The notes below the pieces were generated by a model. The model searched no databases. It saw only the letters and a list, made by a program, of their open reading frames with translations, and was not told the origin of the DNA. Below, piece after piece: positions 1 to 6,870 of a stretch of DNA of 16,228 nt. Origin of the DNA: Pseudomonadota bacterium (GTDB lineage Bacteria > Myxococcota > Myxococcia > Myxococcales > Myxococcaceae); assembly GCA_023424585.1 (NCBI GenBank), contig JAFADT010000476.1, forward strand, positions 1-16,228, written 5' to 3'. How positions within the stretch are numbered: position 1 is the first letter of the stretch; every line of letters starts with the position of its first letter. The translations under genes and the position numbers were made by a program.

Positions 1-3000
1 GGACCAGACGGTGGTCTCCGTGGGGCCATACATGTTGAGCAGCGCCGCGTCCGGGGACAGCGCCTGCTGGAGCGACGTGGCCAGCGCGACGGGCAGGGCC
101 TCGCCGCCCACCAGCATCCGGCGCACGCTGCCCAGGGCCTCCGCGGGGTCCGCGTCGGCGAGCAGGGTGCGCGCCAGCGACGGGGTGCACTGGAGGTGGG
201 TGATGGCGTGCTCGCGCAGCCGCTCGGCCAGGGGCCCGCCGGTGCCGGTGCGCCGGCCGTCGCGGTCGCTCCGCGTCTTCACCTCGTGCAGCCGGGGCAG
301 GCTCGCGAGCACCGTGTCGGTGGGGATGCCGAAGTCGATGAGGCAGCCCAGCTCATCCACGCCGCCCGAGCGCAGCTGCTCCACGCGCTCGCGCACGCCG
401 CGCGGCGTTCCGAAGAGGCCGCTCGTCTCGAAGTAGCGCTCGAAGGCGTGGCCGGCCAGCCGCTCCAGGTCCGCCTCCGTGGCCGCGTCCATGTCCACGC
501 CCAGCGTGCGGCCCAGGCCGCGCATCAGGTCCGCAGAGCTCTTGAGGTAGTCGCGGAAGGGGCGCTCCGCCGCCGCGCGCACCGCGCCCAGGTCCTCCCC
601 GATGAAGGTGTGCAGCATCAGGGTGACGTGGCCGTCGCCCGGGTGGCCCGCGCCGCGCCACGCGTCCCGGTAGAGCGCCAGCTTCTGCTCCAGCTCCTCC
701 CACGACTGGCCCAGCAGGTGGGTGAGGACGCGGCAGCCCAGCCTGCCCGCGGTGATGAAGGTGTCCGGGTTGCCGGCCGCGGTGAGCCACACCGGCAGCT
801 CCGCCTGCACGGGCCTGGGCCGCAGCGTCACGTCCACCTGCGCGCCCCCGCCGCCGGGCAGGCGCAGCGTCTCGCCGCGCCACAGCCGGCGCACGGCGTC
901 GATGCCCTCCAGCATCTGCTCGCGCCGCCGCGCGTAGGCGTCCGGCGCGAAGACGAAGTCGTTCGCGTGCCACCCCGACGCCACGGAGATGCCCGCGCGG
1001 CCCCGGGAGAGGTTGTCCACCAGCGCCCAGTCCTCCGCCACGCGCACCGGGTGGTGCAGCGGGAGCACCACGCTGCCCGCGCGGATGCCCACCCGCTCGG
1101 TGACGGCGGCGATGGCCGCGCCGGCCACGGCCGGGTTGGGGTACAGGCCACCGAAGGCGTGGAAGTGCCGCTCCGGCGTCCACACCGCCGCGAAGCCATG
1201 GCGGTCCGCGAACTTCGCGCCCTCCATGAGCAGCCGGTAGCGGTCCGCGCCGGAGGCCCCGTCCGCGTCATCCGCGAAGTAGAAGAGGCTGAACTCCAGC
1301 GGCTTGCGGCGCGTGGCGGACGCGCGAGCGGGCGCCCTCAGCACCGCGTCCTCGCCCTGCACCACGACCTTGAAGCCGCGCGTGAGCGTCCACAGCAGCT
1401 CCAGCACGGAGATGTCGAAGGAGATGCTGGTGACGGCCAGCCACGAGCCCGCGGGTGACGGCCCCACGCGCGCGTCCATGGCGGTGAAGAAGTTGTCCAC
1501 CGCGCCGTGGGGCACCATCACGCCCTTGGGCCTGCCCGTGGAGCCCGACGTGTAGATGACGTACGCGAGGTCGCCCGCGCCCAGGCGCAGGAGAGGTGCG
1601 CCGCGCGCGTCCGCCGGGGACGGCGCGTCCGGACCGTCCAGGCACACCACCGGCAGCCCGGCCGTGGGCAGCAGCGCCGCCAGGTGCGTCTGCGTCAGCA
1701 GCAGCGCCGCGCCGGAGTCCTCCAGCACGTACGCCAGGCGCTCGCGCGGATAGTCCGGGTCCAACGGCACATAGGCCGCCCCGGCCTTGAGCACGCCGAG
1801 CATGGCCACCACCATGCTCGCGGAGCGCTCCACGCACAGGCCCACGCGCGACTCGGGGCCCACGCCGAATTCCCGCAGGCGCGAGGCCCACGCGTCGCTG
1901 CGCGCGTCCAGCTGCGCGTAGGTGAGCACCTCGTCGTCGCCCACCACGGCCACCGCGCCCGGCGTGCGCGCCGCCTGCGCGCGGAACTGACCGGGGAGGC
2001 TCACGTCGCGGGCGGCCGCTGGGGGCGGCGTGAAGTCGTTCCAGTCGCGCAGCACGGTGCGCGCCTCGTCCGGGGGGAGCAGGGGCAGGTCCGCCACGCT
2101 CACGCCGGGCGCGTCCACGCTCGCGCGCAGCAGCCGCTCCAGGTGCCCGGCCAGCCGCGCCACGGTGGCGGGCTCGAAGAGGTCGGTGCGGTACTCCAGC
2201 GCGCCCTCCAGGCCCTCGGGCGTCTCCGCGAGGGAGAGCTGGAGGTCGAACTTCGCCGTGCCCTCCACCGCCCCATCCGGCACGGGCAGCACGGGCCGCC
2301 ACGTCATGCCGGGCACGTCCAGGTCCGCGGGGGGCAGGGCCTCCAGCAGGAGGTTCGTCTGGAAGAGCGGGTTGTCCACGCCGCGCACCGCGCGCGAGGC
2401 GCCCACCACCTCCTCGAAGGGCAGCTCCGCGTTCGCCAGCGCCTCGTGGAAGGTGCGCCGCGTGCGCGCGAGCAGCTCGCGGAGCGAAGGCGCTCCGGAC
2501 ACGTCACAGCGCAGCACCAGGGTGTGGGCGAGGAAGCCCACCACGTCGCGCAGCTCCGAGCGCTCGCGCTGGGACACGACGGTGCCCAGTCCGAAGTCCG
2601 TCTGTCCGCTGTAGCGCGCCATGAGGGCGGCCCACGCCGCCGCCAGCGTGACGAAGAGGGTGCACCCCTCCTCGCGGCCCGCCGCCTTCACGCGCTCCAC
2701 GAGGTCGCGGGGCAGGGTGAGCCGGTGGAGCGCGCCCTGGAAGCCGGGCGTCCGTGGCCGCGCGTGGTCCGTGGGCAGCTCCAGCCGGGGCATGCCCTGG
2801 AGCTTGCGCGACCAGAACTCGCGCTGGGCGTCCAGCAGCGGGCCCCACGCGTGCTGCCACCGCGCGACGTCCGGGTACTGCAACGCGACGGGCCTCAGCG
2901 CGCTGGCCGTGCCCTCCACCCGGGCGCGGTAGAGCGCCGCCAGCTCGCGGGCCAGCACGCCCGTGGACCAGCCATCCGTGATGATGTGGTGCTGCGTCAT

Positions 3001-5499
3001 CAGGAGCACGTGCTCCCGTTCATCCAGCGCCGCCAGCGCGGTGCGCAGCAGCGGGCCGGACTCCAACGGGAAGGGCTCCCGCGCCTGGGCCTGCGCCAGC
3101 TCGCGAAGCTTCGCGTCCTGCTCCGCGGCGGACAGCCCGCGCAGGTCGGTCCGGGCCAGCTCCACGCTTCCCGCGGGCTGGACCACCGCGTGCGGCTGGC
3201 CTTCGGCCTCCGGGAAGCGCGTGCGCAGCACCGCGTGCCGCGCGACGAGCGCGTCCAGCGCGTGGCGCAGCGCCGGCTCATCCAGCGGGCCGGAGAGCCG
3301 CAGCTGGAAGTGCACGTGGTACAGCGGTGTGCCCGGCACCAGCCGGTCCAGGAACCACAGGCGCTGCTGGCCGGGGGACAGCGGCAGCACTCCCTCCAGC
3401 GTCCCGGCCTGGAGCGGCGGCAGGCTCCTCGCGCGGGCTCCCGCCTCCAGCAGCTGTCCGGCGCAGTCCGCGAGCGTGGGGTGCTGCCACAGGAAGGCGA
3501 CGGGCAGCGACGTGCCCAGCGCGGCCTCCAGCTCGCCGTGCAGCTCCAGCGCCATCAGCGAATCCAGCCCCAGGCTGGCCAGGGCCGCGTCGGACCTCAC
3601 CTGCCCGGGCGGCATGCCCAGCTGCCGCGCCACGGCGCCGCGCAGGGCGTCCTCCACGCGCGCGCGGCGCTCCGGCCCGGACGTCGCCAGGGCCTCGTGC
3701 AGGGACACGGTGGGGACCTCGGGCGCGTCCGCGCCGGTCGCGGCGACGGAGGCGCCCACCACCTCCAGCTCCCCCGCGAGGTAGCCGTCGCGGCAGGCCC
3801 GGCGTTGAAGCTTCCCGCTGGACGTCTTGGGGATGCTGCGCGCCTGGAGCAGCACCACGCCGTGCGCGTGCACCGCGTGCTCGTCGGCCAGCGCCCGGCG
3901 CACGGCGTCCACCACGGCCGCCGCGTCGAAGTCGTCGCGCGCGTCCACCTCGGCGGCCACCACCAGCCGCTCCTCGCCCGCCTCCTCCACGCTGAAGGCG
4001 GCCACGCAGCCCGGGCGCACCGCGCGGTGCGCCCGCTCCACGGACTGCTCCAGGTCCTGCGGGTAGAGGTTGCGGCCCCGGACGATGATGAGGTCCTTGA
4101 GCCGGCCGGTGACGAACAGCTCACCCTCCGCGCTCAGGAAGCCCAGGTCGCCCGTGCGCAGCCACGCCTCCGCGCTCCCCACGAGCCGCGCGCCGAAGGC
4201 CCGCTCGGACTCCTCCGGCCGGTTCCAGTAGCCCCGCGCCACGCTGGGGCCCGTGGTCCAGATCTCCCCCACCGTCCCGGCGGGGCACGTGTCCAGCGTC
4301 TCCGGATGCACCACGCGCACCAGGTGCCCCGGCGCGGCGCGCCCCGAGGACACCAGCGTCAGCGCGCGGCCGTCCGCCGCCGCCTCCACCGGCCGGCCCC
4401 GCGCCACGGAGTCCGAGTCGAAGCGGCCGTGGTGATACGGCTCGCCCTTCGTGCCGCCGCTGACGATGAGGGTCGCCTCGGCGAGGCCGTAACATGGGTA
4501 GAACGCCGTCTTGCGGAACCCACAGCGGGCGAAGGTGTCCGCGAAGCGCTCCAGCGTCTCGCGCCGCACCGGCTCCGCGCCGTTGAACGCTAGGTCCCAG
4601 CTGCTCAGGTCCAGCCGCCCGCGGTCCGCGTCGGTGGCCTTCCGCACGCACAGGTCATACGCGAAGTTGGGCCCGCCGCTGCACGTCGCGCGGAAGTGCG
4701 AGATGCCCTCCAGCCAGCGCAGGGGGCGCTGGAGGAACGCGATGGGCGACATCAGCGTGCACGGGAAGCCCAGGTAGAGCGGCTGGAGCACCTTCCCGAT
4801 GAGGCCCATGTCATGGAACATGGGCAGCCACCCCATGCCGGACGAGCGCGCCGCGTCCAGCCCGAAGCCCCGGGTGATGAGCGCCTCGTTGCTGAGGATG
4901 TTGTGGTGGCTCACCTTCACGCCCTTGGGCGTCCCGGTGGAGCCGGACGTGTACTGGAGGAACGCGAGCGTGTCCGCGTCCACGTCGGGCCGCGCCCACT
5001 CCGCCGCGCGGCCTTCGGGCACCGCGTCGGTGGCCACCCAGCGCAGCTCCCCGAGCTCCGGCGCCTGCGGGGTGAAGAACTCCGCCATCTCCTGGATGGC
5101 CTGCGTCGTGAGCACGTAGCGCGCGCCGCAGTCCTTCGCGATGGCGCGCAGGCGCGGCAGCGTCCGCTCCAGCCGGGTGGGGTCCGGCGGGTAACAGGGC
5201 ACGGCCACCACGCCGCCGAAGAGACAGCCCATGAAGCCGGCGACGAACTCCAGGCCCGGCGGGTAGAGCAGCAGCGCCCGCTCACCCCGGCCCCCGTCCG
5301 CCGAGAGCAGCGCCCCCACCGCGCGCGCCCGTGCATCCAGCCTCGAATAGCTCCACGTCTCCACGGGCCCGTCGACGTCGCCCGTCTCCAGGAAGCGGTA
5401 GAGCAGGTCCTCGCCCTGGGTGGCCGCGCGCGAGCGCAGCAGGTCCACCAGCGTGGGGAAGGAGGGCAGGGCGGAGGGACTCCGGGCCGTGGAGTTCAT
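1..5499 (-). CDS. Hybrid FAAL-ACP-C-A(monooxygenase) lipopeptide synthetase, 3' end outside window
   Basis: This is the first 1833 codons of a non-ribosomal peptide synthetase, open to the left edge. Residues about 10-575 are a fatty-acyl-AMP ligase: adenylate-binding loop YTSGSTGTPKG (about 184-194), the FAAL-typical GWLPMFHDMGLIG stretch (about 222), GGPNFAYDLC, YGLAEATL, and the SGKLQRR end motif. An acyl carrier protein follows, with GLDSL and the phosphopantetheine serine S647. The condensation domain runs from about 700 to 1150 with the complete HHIITDG motif (H837-G843). The adenylation domain starts near 1160, with YTSGSTGRPKG at about 1316 and FDISVLE at 1361. It is interrupted at about 1398-1737 by a luciferase-like monooxygenase (TPERHFHAFGG, ASGWHANDF) and resumes to NMYGPTETT. 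The role inferred is activating a fatty acid, condensing it with the first amino acid and oxidising that residue. The ATG at 5497-5499 has no clear ribosome-binding site but fits the FAAL N-terminus. The PCP, later modules and release domain lie outside the window. Confidence 0.96.
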   Translation of the reverse strand, partial: MNSTARSPSALPSFPTLVDLLRSRAATQGEDLLYRFLETGDVDGPVETWSYSRLDARARAVGALLSADGGRGERALLLYPPGLEFVAGFMGCLFGGVVAVPCYPPDPTRLERTLPRLRAIAKDCGARYVLTTQAIQEMAEFFTPQAPELGELRWVATDAVPEGRAAEWARPDVDADTLAFLQYTSGSTGTPKGVKVSHHNILSNEALITRGFGLDAARSSGMGWLPMFHDMGLIGKVLQPLYLGFPCTLMSPIAFLQRPLRWLEGISHFRATCSGGPNFAYDLCVRKATDADRGRLDLSSWDLAFNGAEPVRRETLERFADTFARCGFRKTAFYPCYGLAEATLIVSGGTKGEPYHHGRFDSDSVARGRPVEAAADGRALTLVSSGRAAPGHLVRVVHPETLDTCPAGTVGEIWTTGPSVARGYWNRPEESERAFGARLVGSAEAWLRTGDLGFLSAEGELFVTGRLKDLIIVRGRNLYPQDLEQSVERAHRAVRPGCVAAFSVEEAGEERLVVAAEVDARDDFDAAAVVDAVRRALADEHAVHAHGVVLLQARSIPKTSSGKLQRRACRDGYLAGELEVVGASVAATGADAPEVPTVSLHEALATSGPERRARVEDALRGAVARQLGMPPGQVRSDAALASLGLDSLMALELHGELEAALGTSLPVAFLWQHPTLADCAGQLLEAGARARSLPPLQAGTLEGVLPLSPGQQRLWFLDRLVPGTPLYHVHFQLRLSGPLDEPALRHALDALVARHAVLRTRFPEAEGQPHAVVQPAGSVELARTDLRGLSAAEQDAKLRELAQAQAREPFPLESGPLLRTALAALDEREHVLLMTQHHIITDGWSTGVLARELAALYRARVEGTASALRPVALQYPDVARWQHAWGPLLDAQREFWSRKLQGMPRLELPTDHARPRTPGFQGALHRLTLPRDLVERVKAAGREEGCTLFVTLAAAWAALMARYSGQTDFGLGTVVSQRERSELRDVVGFLAHTLVLRCDVSGAPSLRELLARTRRTFHEALANAELPFEEVVGASRAVRGVDNPLFQTNLLLEALPPADLDVPGMTWRPVLPVPDGAVEGTAKFDLQLSLAETPEGLEGALEYRTDLFEPATVARLAGHLERLLRASVDAPGVSVADLPLLPPDEARTVLRDWNDFTPPPAAARDVSLPGQFRAQAARTPGAVAVVGDDEVLTYAQLDARSDAWASRLREFGVGPESRVGLCVERSASMVVAMLGVLKAGAAYVPLDPDYPRERLAYVLEDSGAALLLTQTHLAALLPTAGLPVVCLDGPDAPSPADARGAPLLRLGAGDLAYVIYTSGSTGRPKGVMVPHGAVDNFFTAMDARVGPSPAGSWLAVTSISFDISVLELLWTLTRGFKVVVQGEDAVLRAPARASATRRKPLEFSLFYFADDADGASGADRYRLLMEGAKFADRHGFAAVWTPERHFHAFGGLYPNPAVAGAAIAAVTERVGIRAGSVVLPLHHPVRVAEDWALVDNLSRGRAGISVASGWHANDFVFAPDAYARRREQMLEGIDAVRRLWRGETLRLPGGGGAQVDVTLRPRPVQAELPVWLTAAGNPDTFITAGRLGCRVLTHLLGQSWEELEQKLALYRDAWRGAGHPGDGHVTLMLHTFIGEDLGAVRAAAERPFRDYLKSSADLMRGLGRTLGVDMDAATEADLERLAGHAFERYFETSGLFGTPRGVRERVEQLRSGGVDELGCLIDFGIPTDTVLASLPRLHEVKTRSDRDGRRTGTGGPLAERLREHAITHLQCTPSLARTLLADADPAEALGSVRRMLVGGEALPVALATSLQQALSPDAALLNMYGPTETTVWS

Positions 5500-5520
5500 G
5501 GGGCGCTCGCGAAGGGCTGG

Positions 5521-5550
5521 GAACGCCGGCAGCCGCGAGGCCCGGCGTTC
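5521..5550 (-). repeat. Perfect 9-bp inverted repeat in NRPS leader
   Basis: GAACGCCGG at 5521-5529 is exactly complementary to CCGGCGTTC at 5542-5550. Inside the 12-base loop a further GCC/GGC pair closes a four-base loop. The dyad lies 21 bases upstream of the megasynthase start, so it would form in that gene's leader RNA. It may be a leader structure, a processing site or simply GC-rich chance folding; there is no T-tract, so an intrinsic terminator is unlikely. Confidence 0.5.
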
Positions 5551-5616
5551 GTGGGAATGGAACGGCTGCTGGGGGACGGAGCCTGCGGCTCACGCCCCCG
5601 TCGGGGAGGTCACGGC

Positions 5617-5636
5617 CCCGGGGCCCGTGCCCCGGG
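5617..5636 (-). terminator. GC hairpin just after the flavin oxidoreductase gene
   Basis: CCCGGGGC (5617-5624) and GCCCCGGG (5629-5636) form a perfect 8-bp stem with a 4-base loop, starting 9 bases past the stop codon of the minus-strand oxidoreductase gene. The position suits a terminator or mRNA-stabilising hairpin. No run of T follows on the minus strand, so full termination is doubtful and read-through into the NRPS gene is plausible. Confidence 0.45.
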
Positions 5637-5645
5637 AATGGCGCT

Positions 5646-6698
5646 TCAGGCGCGGGGCTGGGGCTCGGTCCGGACGGCCCCGGGCGGCGCTCCCACCTGG
5701 GCCAGCCCGAAGGCCTCCGCCAGCAGCTCGTACGAGCGCATGCGGGCCCGGTGGTCGTGGCAGAGCGTGGTGAGAATCAGCTCGTCGGCCTGGAAGTCCT
5801 CGGCCATGGCCAGCAGCCGCGCCTTCACCTGGGACGGGTCGCCGCAGACGACGCGCTGGCGGTCGAACTCCAGCACCGCCAGGTCCTCGGGCGTGTAGGG
5901 GTAGGCCTCCGCCTCCTCGATGGAGGGGATGGGCTCCTCGTTGCGCCCCTTGCGGGTGTTCACCGTCAGGAGGTCGCTGCTCCGCGCTATTCGACGCGCC
6001 TCCGCTTCGGTCCTCCCACAGATGACGTACACGCTGACCGCCGAGCGGGGGGCGGGCTGCACGTGCGAACCCTGGAACCTCGCGCGGTAGCCGCGCGTCA
6101 CCGGGGCGCCGTTCACCGGGTTGAAGAAGTGCGCGAAGCAGAAGGAGATGCCCAGCCGGGCCGCGAGCAGGGCGCTCTGCTCCCCCGACCCCAGCGCCCA
6201 CAGCTGGGGCAGGCCCGGCGCCATGGTCCGGAGCGACAGCCCCTTCAGGTCCGCCGTCGCGGGCGTCCCGCCGGACAGGAACGCGATGAGGTCCTCCAGC
6301 TTCTGGGGGAACGCCTCCGGGTTCACCGGCCCGCCGTACGCCAGCGCCTTCGCCACCAGGTCCGAGCTGCCCGATGCCCGCCCGATGCCCAGGTCGATGC
6401 GGCCCGGATACAGCGTCTCCAGCAGGCGGAAGACCTCCGCCACCTTGAAGGGGCTGTAGTTCGTCAGCAGCACGCCGCCGGTGCCCACCCGGATCCGCGA
6501 CGTCGCCGACGCGACATGCGACACCATGATCTCCGGCGCCACCCCCGCGAAGTGCCCCGAGCCGTGGTGCTCCGCGACCCAGAAACGGTGATACCCCAGC
6601 TGCTCGGCGGCACGGGCCAGCTCCAGGGTGTGCTGGAAGGCCTCACGCGGACTTCCGCCACGAACGACGAGGGAATGGTCGAGCACACTGAGGTTCAC
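5646..6698 (-). CDS. LLM-class flavin-dependent oxidoreductase (luciferase-like, MsnO8-type)
   Basis: This 350-residue cytosolic protein has the TIM-barrel luciferase-like fold, which uses reduced flavin and O2 or F420 to oxidise small molecules; its substrate is not readable. It starts LSVLDHS, then has ELARAAEQLGYHRFWVAEHH (about 27-46), TSRIRVGTGGVLLTNYSPFKVAE and LYPGRIDLGIGRASG, all hallmarks of the group-1 LLM family that includes MsnO8. Its length is normal. A GTG start at 6696-6698 is chosen because AAAGGA lies 8 bases upstream and the family N-terminus begins there; the open frame continues to 7298 but that extension overlaps the ATP-grasp gene and is composition-poor. It sits 146 bases upstream of the megasynthase on the same strand, which suggests a tailoring enzyme in the same pathway. 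It is separate in sequence from the monooxygenase embedded in the synthetase. Confidence 0.93.
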   Translation of the reverse strand: MNLSVLDHSLVVRGGSPREAFQHTLELARAAEQLGYHRFWVAEHHGSGHFAGVAPEIMVSHVASATSRIRVGTGGVLLTNYSPFKVAEVFRLLETLYPGRIDLGIGRASGSSDLVAKALAYGGPVNPEAFPQKLEDLIAFLSGGTPATADLKGLSLRTMAPGLPQLWALGSGEQSALLAARLGISFCFAHFFNPVNGAPVTRGYRARFQGSHVQPAPRSAVSVYVICGRTEAEARRIARSSDLLTVNTRKGRNEEPIPSIEEAEAYPYTPEDLAVLEFDRQRVVCGDPSQVKARLLAMAEDFQADELILTTLCHDHRARMRSYELLAEAFGLAQVGAPPGAVRTEPQPRA

Positions 6699-6731
6699 GG
6701 TGGAGGTCCTTTGGGGCGGGGTCCCAGGGGC

Positions 6732-6756
6732 CCGGGCGCGGAGAGGACGCGCCCGG
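6732..6756 (-). repeat. Perfect 9-bp GC inverted repeat in oxidoreductase leader
   Basis: CCGGGCGCG (6732-6740) pairs with CGCGCCCGG (6748-6756) around a 7-base loop. It lies 33 bases upstream of the GTG start of the flavin oxidoreductase, leaving the AAAGGA ribosome-binding site free. It could be an attenuator-like or stabilising leader hairpin for the oxidoreductase-NRPS transcript. No T-tract follows. Confidence 0.45.
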
Positions 6757-6806
6757 AGGCAATCATTCGCGTCAGCCAGAAAATAGAAGATACGGAGTAA
6801 AACAAG

Positions 6807-6829
6807 CAATTCCAATGAAGTTGGAATTG
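6807..6829 (-). terminator. AT-rich perfect inverted repeat between ATP-grasp and oxidoreductase genes
   Basis: CAATTCCAA (6807-6815) and TTGGAATTG (6821-6829) form a perfect 9-bp stem with a 5-base loop. On the minus strand it is followed by CTTGTTTTA, a T-rich tail that fits a rho-independent terminator for the ATP-grasp gene. In an otherwise very GC-rich window the AT content stands out, so the dyad could instead be an operator for the downstream oxidoreductase-NRPS transcript. Confidence 0.5.
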
Positions 6830-6842
6830 AAAGAGAGGGGCT

Positions 6843-6870
6843 GCTGAAGACGACGCAGTGTGTCTTCAGC
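6843..6870 (-). terminator. Hairpin overlapping the stop codon of the ATP-grasp gene
   Basis: GCTGAAGAC and GTCTTCAGC (6843-6851 and 6862-6870) form a perfect 9-bp stem with a 10-base loop. The TGA stop of the minus-strand ATP-grasp gene lies inside the first arm on that strand. The following minus-strand bases CCCCTCTCTTTC are pyrimidine-rich. With the 6807-6829 dyad it makes a tandem terminator-like pair. Confidence 0.5.

Noticed and set aside
353..1183. Independent minus-strand gene inside the monooxygenase region
   Set aside because: It is in another frame of the NRPS reading frame, and is A/R/G-rich without motifs; the monooxygenase is in frame with the synthetase.
1507..4593. 1028-residue open frame on the plus strand
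   Set aside because: Its translation is a repetitive R/A/G/Q/H-rich string without domain motifs and lies antisense to the clearly coding NRPS; it is a GC-rich shadow.
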